This document shows positions 9,879-16,705 of a stretch of 26,206 bases of DNA, piece after piece. Source of the DNA: Lachnospiraceae bacterium (GTDB lineage: Bacteria > Bacillota_A > Clostridia > Lachnospirales > Lachnospiraceae); NCBI GenBank assembly GCA_024684065.1, contig JAIKXO010000168.1:1-26206 (forward strand), read 5' to 3'. Made by a program: the position numbers and the translations under genes. The notes beneath the pieces were generated by a model. It was not told where the DNA came from and did not search any database. It worked only from the letters and a program-made list of their open reading frames with translations. Position 1 is the stretch's first letter; the number at the start of each line of letters is the position of its first letter.

Positions 9879-10045
9879 TGGACAGGGAAGTAAACGGGAC
9901 AGGATTTATGATGCAGACCCGCTGTTGACGAAATTTGCGGACTGCACAGGTTCAGGTCCCGGGGTTTTCAGGAGAAAACTCTGTAAGCAGGGAGGCACTG
10001 AACAGACAGGAAGGAACTATGTCTGAAAGGTGCTCCTTTTATATA
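9879..10045 (+). ncRNA. Candidate sigma-28-dependent GGA-rich structured RNA (small RNA or leader)
   Basis: Starting just after the sigma-28 promoter, this 167-nt stretch folds by eye into three hairpins. The first pairs 9895-9900 with 9956-9961, 9912-9916 with 9942-9946, and 9919-9922 with 9937-9940. The second is a perfect 6-bp stem, 9964-9969 with 9974-9979, closing an AGGA tetraloop. The third pairs 9991-9994 and 9996-9998 with 10030-10036, plus 10003-10007 with 10021-10025, and is followed by TTTTATAT, so it resembles an intrinsic terminator. GGA occurs nine times (9880, 9886, 9897, 9902, 9939, 9971, 9991, 10009, 10013), and the last two fall in the terminator loop. GGA in loops is the recognition feature of CsrA/RsmA. 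It matches no riboswitch class I can recall with confidence. It could be a separate small RNA or an attenuated leader of the mreB operon. Confidence 0.45.
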
Positions 10046-10087
10046 ATAAGCTTTATTAAAAAACTATGATATTTTAAATATCCCTCT

Positions 10088-10115
10088 TTGCAAAGATTAT
10101 CGGTTGCATTATAAT
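10088..10115 (+). promoter_or_regulatory. Sigma-A type promoter for the mreB-flgF-flgG operon
   Basis: TTGCAA (10088-10093) and a perfect TATAAT (10110-10115) are 16 bp apart. Transcription would start near 10122, about 78 nt before the mreB start codon. It lies downstream of the terminator-like hairpin at 9991-10040, so mreB can be expressed independently of the sigma-28 promoter. Confidence 0.65.
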
Positions 10116-10199
10116 GGTTTTTGGAATTTTATGTAAATCACCGAAAATCAGACGATGTATCAATATAGATGATAAGAGGAGCACAAAGGGGGAAGTTAA

Positions 10200-11198
10200 A
10201 TGCTTTATACGGATATAGGGATAGATCTGGGAACAGCGAGTATTCTCGTTTATATAAGAGGAAAGGGAGTTGTTTTAAAAGAGCCCAGTGTTGTGGCTTT
10301 TGACAGGGATACAAACAAGATAAAGGCCATAGGAGAGGAAGCCAGGCTTATGCTTGGAAGGACCCCCGGAAACATCGTTGCCGTAAGGCCTCTCAGGCAG
10401 GGAGTTATTTCGGATTATACCGTTACCGAGAAGATGCTTAAGTATTTCATGCAGAAGGCCATGGGTAAAAAGACCTTCAGAAAGCCAAGGATAAGTGTCT
10501 GCGTGCCCAGCGGGGTGACCGAGGTTGAAAAGAAGGCCGTAGAGGATGCCACCTATCAGGCGGGGGCAAGAGAGGTAGCAATCATAGAGGAGCCCATCGC
10601 CGCCGCGATAGGAGCCGGGATAGACATAGGAAAGCCCTGCGGAAACATGATCGTTGATATAGGGGGCGGAACCTCGGATATAGCGGTGATCTCCTTAGGC
10701 GGCACGGTGGTAAGCACTTCCATAAAGGTTGCCGGAGATGACTTTGACGAAGCCATAGTCAGATATATGAGAAAAAAGCATAATCTTCTTATCGGAGAGC
10801 GTACCGCGGAGGAAATCAAGATAAAGATCGGAACCGCGTATAAACTCCCGGAGGTTGATTATCTTGAGGTTAAGGGAAGGAACCTTGTTACCGGCCTTCC
10901 GAGAACGGTTAAGGTATCTTCGGAGGATACGGAGGAGGCTTTAAGGGAGACCGCTTCCCAGATAGTAGAAGCCATCCACAGCGTGCTTGAGAGGACTCCT
11001 CCGGAGCTTGCGGCCGATATTGCCGACAGAGGGATCGTTCTGACAGGCGGCGGGTCGCTGTTAAGAGGGCTTGAAGATCTCATAGCATACAAGACGGGTA
11101 TAAATACCGTTACGGCAGAGGATCCCATGACGGCCGTGGCGATCGGCACCGGAAAGTTTGTGGAATTCCTTGCCGAATATAACGGGGATGTGGAATAA
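10200..11198 (+). CDS. mreB: MreB/Mbl-family actin-like cell-shape protein
   Basis: This is a bacterial actin that polymerises under the membrane and guides cell-wall elongation. The 332 residues match the family length. The nucleotide-binding fold is visible as phosphate loop 1 DLGTAS (9-14), EEPIAAAIGAG (about 134-144), phosphate loop 2 DIGGGTSD (about 153-160) and the adenosine motif TGGGSLLRG (about 281-289). The start has GGGGGA 6-11 bases upstream. The order actin homologue followed by two flagellar rod genes matches Bacillus subtilis mbl-flhO-flhP, so this is probably the Mbl-type paralogue, although the sequence alone cannot separate MreB from Mbl. A dedicated sigma-A promoter lies upstream, with a sigma-28 promoter further away. 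No mreC or mreD follows. Confidence 0.93.
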   Translation: MLYTDIGIDLGTASILVYIRGKGVVLKEPSVVAFDRDTNKIKAIGEEARLMLGRTPGNIVAVRPLRQGVISDYTVTEKMLKYFMQKAMGKKTFRKPRISVCVPSGVTEVEKKAVEDATYQAGAREVAIIEEPIAAAIGAGIDIGKPCGNMIVDIGGGTSDIAVISLGGTVVSTSIKVAGDDFDEAIVRYMRKKHNLLIGERTAEEIKIKIGTAYKLPEVDYLEVKGRNLVTGLPRTVKVSSEDTEEALRETASQIVEAIHSVLERTPPELAADIADRGIVLTGGGSLLRGLEDLIAYKTGINTVTAEDPMTAVAIGTGKFVEFLAEYNGDVE

Positions 11199-11226
11199 CG
11201 GGTTTTCATTATAAGGAGATCGATCT

Positions 11227-12012
11227 ATGCTGAAGGGTCTGTACATCGCGAGCACGGGAATGCTCAATGAGCAGAGGAGAGTGGATACCATGTCGAATAA
11301 CCTGGCGAATTCCACTACTACCGGTTTTAAAAAGGAAGGCACTACTGCCGAGGCTTTCCACGATGTGCTTGCTTTAAAGATAAAAGATACCTCGGAGCCC
11401 GGTATTGCAAGGCGTCTCGGATATATGAACATGGGAGTCAAGATCGGGGAGAATTATACCGATTACAGCCAGGGTCCGTTCCATGAGACGATGAATAAGT
11501 TTGACCTGGCGATCTCGGGAGACGGTTTTTTTACCGTGGAGTTTACCAACAAAGCCGGGGAAACGTCTACCAAATATACAAGAGACGGTGCTTTTACACT
11601 GAACCTTAAGGGAGAGCTGGTTAACAAGAACGGTGATTATCTCCTTGATGTTAACGGAAACCATATAGTTATTGATCCGACTCAGGATTACACTATCGAC
11701 AGGCTGGGGAACATAACCCAGGCAAACGGAAACGCGGTCCTTGCACGGATAAACGTGGTCGATTTTGCGGATTATGATTATCTTGAAAAATATGGCGAGA
11801 CCTATTTCCAGCCGGTAGACGGCGCGGAGTTTGCCGAAACCGACGCCCAGATCTATTCGGGATACATAGAGACATCCAATGTACAGACAGTTCATGAAAT
11901 GGTGGATCTGATAGCCTTTCAGAGGGCCTATGAGTCGAATCAGAAGATCATACAGGCATATGATGAGAGTCTCGGCATTGCCGTTGAACAGCTTGGACGG
12001 GTACAGGGCTAA
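11227..12012 (+). CDS. flgF: Flagellar basal-body rod protein, FlgF/FlhO type
   Basis: This is a structural subunit of the flagellar rod, exported by the flagellar type III apparatus. The 261-residue protein begins with the conserved rod/hook N-terminus: MLKGLYIASTGML, then NNLANSTTTGFKKEG at about 25-39. The C-terminal motif has YIETSNV followed by MVDLIAFQRAYESNQKIIQ (about 227-245), the pair that forms the coiled-coil D0 domain. The ribosome site is strong (AAGGAG upstream of 11227). It lies 28 bp after mreB and 18 bp before flgG, so the three are almost certainly one operon. In Bacillus the equivalent gene is flhO. The FlgF and FlgG labels follow gene order and similarity, and the two are closely related. 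Confidence 0.9.
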   Translation: MLKGLYIASTGMLNEQRRVDTMSNNLANSTTTGFKKEGTTAEAFHDVLALKIKDTSEPGIARRLGYMNMGVKIGENYTDYSQGPFHETMNKFDLAISGDGFFTVEFTNKAGETSTKYTRDGAFTLNLKGELVNKNGDYLLDVNGNHIVIDPTQDYTIDRLGNITQANGNAVLARINVVDFADYDYLEKYGETYFQPVDGAEFAETDAQIYSGYIETSNVQTVHEMVDLIAFQRAYESNQKIIQAYDESLGIAVEQLGRVQG

Positions 12013-12030
12013 TGCAGAAAGGGGTATGAT

Positions 12031-12852
12031 ATGGTAAGAACACTTTGGACAGCGGCAACAGGAATGATCGGTCAGCAGACCAACGTTGATACTATCGCAA
12101 ACAATCTTGCCAATGTAAATACCGTGGGATACAAAACCGAGACCAACGAATTCAAGTCTCTTCTGTATCAGACGATCCAGACAAAGACTACGTCTGCCAA
12201 CGGAGATCAGAAGCCGGTGGGTGCCCAGGTCGGTCTTGGTGTAAGGAATTCTGCCATTGTATCACAGTTTACCCAGGGCGCATATCTGGAGTCGGAGAGT
12301 CCTACCGCCTTTGCGATAGGCGGAAAGGGCCTGTTCGGGGTTCACGGAAATGACGGTAAGACGTATTATACCAGAAACGGCGACCTCAGGTTTGCTGTCG
12401 GAGGCAATAATACGATGGTCCTTACGACCAGTGACGGAAATCCCGTCCTTAATTCGAACGGCGGCGAGATCAGGATCCCCAATACATATATTACGACAAG
12501 GATCGAAGTCGATGCCGACGGATACCTCATGTATCCGAACGCGCAGAATAATATGCAGAGGATACCCGGAATGCAGATCGGCCTCTGGCAGTTCCAGAAT
12601 CCTTCCGGTCTTGATAAGGAGGGAGATTCCCTCTACAGCGTAACGGCTGCTTCCGGTCCCGCTCTCAATGAAGCTACGAATCAGAACCTTGAGAAGAGCG
12701 AGATCAGGCAGGGCTATCTGGAGGGCAGTAATGTCCAGGTAGCGGATGAGATGGTAAACCTGATCGTCGCGCAGAGGGCTTATGAGCTTAATTCCAAGGC
12801 CATCCAGACAGCGGATACCATGATGCAGGAAGCAAATGAGCTGAAGAGATAA
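12031..12852 (+). CDS. flgG: Flagellar basal-body distal rod protein, FlgG/FlhP type
   Basis: FlgG-type proteins build the distal flagellar rod. The 273-residue product has the N-terminal signature MVRTLWTAATGMIGQQTNVD and NNLANVNTVGYKTE (about 24-37). The C-terminal signature is YLEGSNV followed by MVNLIVAQRAYELNSKAIQ (about 244-262), ending in the typical ELKR tail. The ribosome site AAAGGGG precedes the ATG. It follows flgF by 18 bp. The 189 bp between its stop and flgJ hold a tandem hairpin repeat, so flgJ may be partly uncoupled from this operon. Confidence 0.92.
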   Translation: MVRTLWTAATGMIGQQTNVDTIANNLANVNTVGYKTETNEFKSLLYQTIQTKTTSANGDQKPVGAQVGLGVRNSAIVSQFTQGAYLESESPTAFAIGGKGLFGVHGNDGKTYYTRNGDLRFAVGGNNTMVLTTSDGNPVLNSNGGEIRIPNTYITTRIEVDADGYLMYPNAQNNMQRIPGMQIGLWQFQNPSGLDKEGDSLYSVTAASGPALNEATNQNLEKSEIRQGYLEGSNVQVADEMVNLIVAQRAYELNSKAIQTADTMMQEANELKR

Positions 12853-12870
12853 AAAATTATTCTAATAACA

Positions 12871-13039
12871 TTGCCGAAAACATGTAAAAAACACATGTTT
12901 TCGGTCCCAAAATTTTTTATAAGGATAAAAATTTTTAATAAGGACAGGATTTACCAAGGTAAATCCCTTATTGCCGAAAACATGTAAAAAACACATGTTT
13001 TCGGTCCCAAAAAAATTTTTAAAGGACAAAAATTTTTTT
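12871..13039 (+). repeat. Two-unit tandem leader repeat (100-bp period) with stem-loops ahead of flgJ
   Basis: Positions 12871-12910 and 12971-13010 are identical (40 bp) and exactly 100 bp apart. Each unit holds a 12-bp perfect hairpin (12874-12885 with 12893-12904; 12974-12985 with 12993-13004) and then TCCC. An A/T hairpin follows, with AAGGA or AAAGGA in its loop (12909-12917 with 12927-12935; 13009-13020 with 13028-13039). In the second unit the A/T stem is 12 perfect base pairs. Its loop, 13021-13027, contains the only plausible ribosome site of flgJ. A third hairpin (12947-12954 with 12959-12966) precedes unit 2. Confidence 0.8.
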
Positions 13040-13041
13040 GT

Positions 13042-13458
13042 ATGGATATCAATTCGATTAATAACAATTATCTTAATAGTGTTTTAAATAACGCTTCGGA
13101 CTATTCGTCTGCAGCCGGGCTTGAAGAGAAGCTTAACAGTTTTAAGGATATTCTGGATGCAAAGACGGCAGAGAGTACTGATGCTTCCGGTGAAGCCGGA
13201 AAAGAGGAGGCTGCCGAGAGGGATAAGAAGCTGATGGACGCCTGCAAGCAGTTTGAGGCGTATTTCTTCGAGCAGGTATTCAAAGAGATGAAGAAGTCCG
13301 TAAACCTTACGCAGTCCGAGGATAATGCCACGAAGCAGATGCTGGATTATTATGAAGATAATCTTACGGGCGAGTATGCAAAAATGGCTGCGGATCAGCA
13401 GGAAAACGGTCTTGCGCAGATGCTCTACGAGCAAATGAAGAGAAATCTGGGATCTTAA
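13042..13458 (+). CDS. flgJ: Flagellar rod-binding/assembly protein, FlgJ N-terminal domain type
   Basis: FlgJ-type proteins cap or help assemble the flagellar rod during export. The 138-residue protein has the rod-binding domain, including ACKQFEAYFFEQVFKEMKKS (about 71-90) and an amphipathic C-terminal helix with GLAQMLYEQMKRN. It lacks the muramidase domain found in proteobacterial FlgJ, which is usual in Clostridia. The N-terminal 55 residues are low-complexity and polar. The only ribosome-binding-like sequence, AAAGGA, sits in the loop of a perfect A/T hairpin 15 bases before the ATG. That distance suggests structure-dependent translation. The gene ends 7 bp before recD2. Confidence 0.85.
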   Translation: MDINSINNNYLNSVLNNASDYSSAAGLEEKLNSFKDILDAKTAESTDASGEAGKEEAAERDKKLMDACKQFEAYFFEQVFKEMKKSVNLTQSEDNATKQMLDYYEDNLTGEYAKMAADQQENGLAQMLYEQMKRNLGS

Positions 13459-13465
13459 CTATTCT

Positions 13466-15757
13466 ATGGAAATCATTTCCGGCTATGTCAGCCACATTAT
13501 TTTCAGAAATGATGAAAACGGATATACGGTTTTTGAACTGACAGACGATGGAAGATCGCCTGATGTGGATGGGGTGCGCTCAAAACCGGACGGACAATAC
13601 CCTTCTTCATCAGGGGAAGAAATTGTCTGCGTCGGTTCTGTTCGTGTTATAAACGAAGGGGAGTCGGTTAAGCTCAGCGGAGAGTATACCGAGCATCAGA
13701 TCTACGGAGAGCAGTTCCTTGTGAGGACCTATGAGGCGAAGGCGCCCGAAGGCGAGGAGGCGTTTATCAGGTATCTCGGTTCGGGGGCTGTAAAGGGAGT
13801 CGGGCCTAAGCTTGCCGCAAAAATAGTCGACAGGTTTAAAGAGGATACCTTCAGGATCATCGAGGAGGAGCCTGAAAGGCTGGCTGAGATAAAGGGAATA
13901 AGCCTTAAGAAAGCCAGGGATATCGCCGTTCAGATAGTGGAAAAGCAGGATCTCAGGAGGGCCATGATCTTCCTTCAGAAGTACGGGCTTAGCGACGCGC
14001 TTTCCACAAAGGTGTACAAAAGATACGGTGAAGGCGTATACAGTATCCTTTCCGAAAATCCTTACAGGCTGGCCGAGGATATCGAAGGGGTAGGATTTAA
14101 GACTGCGGATGAGATAGCGCAAAAGATCGGTGTCATACCCGATTCGGACCAGAGGATCAGATGCGGCACCCTCTATGTTTTAAGGGAGGCCCTTTCGGAA
14201 GGGTACTGCTATCTGCCAAAGGATCTTCTGATCGACAGGGCTTCGGATTTACTTCAGGCAGACAGGGAGACTGTCTGGATCCAGATAAAGAACCTGGCGA
14301 TCGATAAAAAGGCAGTGATCAGGGAGCAGAATGATGAGATCTGCGTCTATGACGGCCATTTTTACTTCCTGGAGCTTTTATGCGCGAAAAGGCTTTTTGA
14401 CCTTAACGTGGCCTGTGAGACGGATGAGGACATGATAGAGGGAAGGATAAGATGCCTTGAAAAAAGAGAGAAGATAGTTCTTGATGATATTCAGCGGACA
14501 GCCGTTATAAAGGCCGTGATGAACGGAGTCACCGTCATAACCGGCGGGCCCGGGACCGGAAAGACCACGATAATCAACATGATCCTGAAGTACTTTATAG
14601 ACATGGGCAATGACATCCTGTTATGCGCTCCTACCGGAAGAGCCGCAAAGAGGATGAGTGAGGCTACTGGCTATGAAGCCGGGACTATACAGAGGCTTTT
14701 GCATCTTACTCCAAACAGCGGGGGCCAGGGTTTTTATTACGGGAAAAACGAGGATGAACCACTGGAAGCCGATCTGGTAATCGTGGATGAGATGTCGATG
14801 GTGGACATATCATTATTTTCTTCGTTGTTAAAGGCGCTGCTTCCGGGAACAAGGCTGATACTTGTAGGGGATACGGATCAGCTCCCCAGCGTCGGGCCGG
14901 GAGCGGTGCTTAATGATATAATCAGCTCTGGAACATTTTCCGGGTCTACGGTTATTCTTAAAAAGATCTTCAGGCAGGCCGGAGAAAGCGATATTATTGT
15001 AAATGCGCATAAGATAAACAACGGCGAGCATATCAGCTTAGACAATAAGAGCAGGGATTTTTTCTTCCTTGAGAGAAATGATATCAGTCAGATTTTAAAT
15101 AACATAGTTATTCTTGTCAGGGACAAGCTGCCAAGGTATATAAATGCATCTCCATTTGACGTCCAGGTGCTTACGCCCATGAAGAAAGGGGCCCTGGGAG
15201 TTGAGTCTTTAAATCCTGTGCTTCAGAGGTACCTGAACCCTCCCGGGGACGGTAAAAAGGAAAAGGAGACCGGGTCCGGGGTCATATTCCGCGAGGGTGA
15301 TAAGGTGATGCAGCTTAAGAATAACTATCAGCTCGCATGGGAGGTAAAAAGCAGAAATGGGATCGTTGTTGACAGCGGAACCGGGATTTTTAACGGTGAT
15401 ATGGGGATAGTTAAGGAAATCAGCGACTTTTCCGAAACCGTCACGGTAGAGTATGACGGATCAAGGCTTGTCAGGTATCCCTATGGCGAGCTTGATGAGC
15501 TTTCGCTTGCTTACGCGGTTACAGTTCATAAATCGCAGGGGAGCGAATATCCCGCAGTGGTGATGCCGCTTTTTAACGGACCGATGCTCCTCTTCTACCG
15601 GAATCTTTTATATACGGGAGTGACAAGGGCCATGAAATGCGTGGTTCTTATAGGCAGCAGGCAGCGGATAGAGCAGATGATAGATAATGCGGATAAACAC
15701 CATCGCTATACGGGGCTCGATTGCAGGCTCAAAGAGCTTATTGCACCGATCTGCTAA
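13466..15757 (+). CDS. recD2: RecD2-type ATP-dependent 5'-3' DNA helicase
   Basis: RecD2 is a stand-alone superfamily 1B helicase with roles in DNA repair and replication-fork maintenance, found in bacteria without needing RecBC. The 763-residue length and long N-terminal extension fit RecD2 rather than RecD. It has helix-hairpin-helix-like segments (IKGISLKKA near 140 and EGVGFKTADEIA near 205), Walker A GGPGTGKT (about 358-365) and Walker B VIVDEMSMVD (about 437-446). GDTDQLPSVGPGAVL follows near 470, and C-terminal motifs with VTVHKSQGSEYP lie near 687-698. The ribosome site is poor, so coupling to flgJ, which stops 7 bp earlier, is likely. The last codons and the stop fall inside a palindromic repeat unit. 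Its place among flagellar genes is probably positional rather than functional. Confidence 0.94.
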   Translation: MEIISGYVSHIIFRNDENGYTVFELTDDGRSPDVDGVRSKPDGQYPSSSGEEIVCVGSVRVINEGESVKLSGEYTEHQIYGEQFLVRTYEAKAPEGEEAFIRYLGSGAVKGVGPKLAAKIVDRFKEDTFRIIEEEPERLAEIKGISLKKARDIAVQIVEKQDLRRAMIFLQKYGLSDALSTKVYKRYGEGVYSILSENPYRLAEDIEGVGFKTADEIAQKIGVIPDSDQRIRCGTLYVLREALSEGYCYLPKDLLIDRASDLLQADRETVWIQIKNLAIDKKAVIREQNDEICVYDGHFYFLELLCAKRLFDLNVACETDEDMIEGRIRCLEKREKIVLDDIQRTAVIKAVMNGVTVITGGPGTGKTTIINMILKYFIDMGNDILLCAPTGRAAKRMSEATGYEAGTIQRLLHLTPNSGGQGFYYGKNEDEPLEADLVIVDEMSMVDISLFSSLLKALLPGTRLILVGDTDQLPSVGPGAVLNDIISSGTFSGSTVILKKIFRQAGESDIIVNAHKINNGEHISLDNKSRDFFFLERNDISQILNNIVILVRDKLPRYINASPFDVQVLTPMKKGALGVESLNPVLQRYLNPPGDGKKEKETGSGVIFREGDKVMQLKNNYQLAWEVKSRNGIVVDSGTGIFNGDMGIVKEISDFSETVTVEYDGSRLVRYPYGELDELSLAYAVTVHKSQGSEYPAVVMPLFNGPMLLFYRNLLYTGVTRAMKCVVLIGSRQRIEQMIDNADKHHRYTGLDCRLKELIAPIC

Positions 15758-15806
15758 GGCCGAATCATTACCTTACTGCACCGATCCGCTGAGGCAGATC
15801 GAAATT
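15741..15806. repeat. Two tandem units of a dispersed palindromic repeat (REP-like)
   Basis: Units starting TGCACCGATC at 15742 and 15777 (35 bp apart) match units at 23150-23190, 25918-25950 and 25966-26006. The shared pattern is TGC(R)CCGAT, then a short G/C hairpin, then GATCATT or a variant. The first unit covers the final codons and stop of recD2. The second shows the arms GATCCGC and GCAGATC with one mismatch. Confidence 0.6.
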
Positions 15807-15924
15807 ACTGCTTTTAAACAACCGACGGGAGGATGTTATAAGTACCATCAACATTTTAAAAAGAATAGCGGAGGGATTCACAGATGCGCTCTACCCAAGG
15901 AGATGCCCGGTCTGCGGGGATATC

Positions 15925-16572
15925 GTGGTTCCTAAAGGCAGGCGTATCTGTTACGATTGCGAGGGAGTATTAAACTATGTAAGGGAACCCTATTGCCTTA
16001 AATGCGGCGCCCCGTTAATGGAGTCCTCGTCGGAATACTGTCCTGACTGCCTTTTGCGGAAACATTCATTTGAATATGGGAGGGCGGTTTTCATTTATGA
16101 CGATGTGCTCAGCCTGAGTATTTACGGTTTCAAATATAATGGAAGGCAGGAATACGCCTCATTTTATTCGGAGGAGATAATAAAGCGGTTCGGGAGGCTT
16201 ATCAAAGAGATCGATCCGGATGCGTTAGTTCCGATACCGCTTCATAAGAAGCGGCTGAGAAAGAGGGGATACAATCAGGCAGGACTCATAGCCTCGGAGC
16301 TTTCAAAAAGGCTTTCCATCCCTTTGGCAGACGATCTTCTTCTCAGGGAAAAGAATACAAAGCCCCAGAAGAACCTTGATGGCAGACAAAGGGAAAATAA
16401 TATGAAAAGGGCTTTCAAAATAGGCAGAAATGATGTATCATTAAAAACAGTCATATTGATTGACGATATCTATACCACCGGCAGCACTATCGACTCGGCC
16501 GCCGCATGTCTTAAGGAAAACGGAGTCGAAGGGGTCTATTTTATTGTTCTAAGTAAAGCCAGTACGCTGTAA
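15925..16572 (+). CDS. comF: ComF-family amidophosphoribosyltransferase-like protein
   Basis: ComF proteins combine an N-terminal zinc ribbon with a type I phosphoribosyltransferase fold; in competent bacteria they aid DNA uptake. From GTG 15925 the product has 215 residues. CYDC (9-12), CLKC (24-27) and CPDC (39-42) belong to the zinc-binding region. PLHKKRLRKRGYNQA lies near 100-115, and the PRPP-binding motif VILIDDIYTTGST is at about 175-188. The frame is open upstream to 15793 and encodes a further ComF-like segment with Leu-Tyr-Pro-Arg-Arg-Cys-Pro-Val-Cys at 15889-15915. The true start is therefore probably upstream of this GTG, but no ATG, GTG or TTG exists there; GGGAGG at 15827 precedes only ATA, ATC and ATT codons. 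The coordinates given are the shortest canonical choice. In many Firmicutes comF neighbours yvyF, as here. Confidence 0.88.
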   Translation: MVPKGRRICYDCEGVLNYVREPYCLKCGAPLMESSSEYCPDCLLRKHSFEYGRAVFIYDDVLSLSIYGFKYNGRQEYASFYSEEIIKRFGRLIKEIDPDALVPIPLHKKRLRKRGYNQAGLIASELSKRLSIPLADDLLLREKNTKPQKNLDGRQRENNMKRAFKIGRNDVSLKTVILIDDIYTTGSTIDSAAACLKENGVEGVYFIVLSKASTL

Positions 16573-16607
16573 CAGGTTCTGAAACTCAGAAAAGCGGGAA
16601 CGGAAAA

Positions 16608-16672
16608 GGATTTACGGATGTAGGTCCGTTATTGCCGGAAACATGTAAAAGCCTCTGTTTCCGGTCCCAAAG
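16608..16672 (+). promoter_or_regulatory. Two-hairpin leader motif related to the flgJ leader repeat
   Basis: Hairpin one pairs 16608-16615 with 16620-16627 and uses two G-T pairs. After TTATT, hairpin two pairs CCGGAAACA (16635-16643) with TGTTTCCGG (16656-16664), then TCCCAAAG. Order and spacing match 12947-13010 upstream of flgJ. One stem pair changes from A-T there to G-C here. It lies in the leader of yvyF. Confidence 0.6.
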
Positions 16673-16705
16673 AAAAAAGCGATTGCTTTGAAAAGGAGGA
16701 AACAA

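Noticed and set aside
9881..9925. Resemblance to cobalamin riboswitch boxes (CAGGGAAG and GCAGACCCGCTGTTG)
   Set aside because: The conserved GGTG-x-AA-x-TCC segment and the upstream paired arms are missing, and the later CAGGAGA is in a perfect hairpin instead. No B12-related gene follows.
12871..12985. GCCGAAAA in the tandem repeats as sigma-28 -10 elements
   Set aside because: No TAAA-like -35 lies 14-16 bp upstream in either copy, and the bases belong to a perfect hairpin.
12871..13039. CRISPR array
   Set aside because: Only two units, with internal hairpins and non-spacer-like unit contents, and no cas genes.
15687..15935. 82-codon + strand frame across the recD2-comF junction
   Set aside because: It overlaps the recD2 end and the repeat units, and its composition is that of a frame shadow; the comF frame here carries the Cys-Pro-Val-Cys motif.
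16688..16705. Upstream ATG for yvyF
   Set aside because: It would place the strong AAAAGGAGG ribosome site inside the coding sequence.
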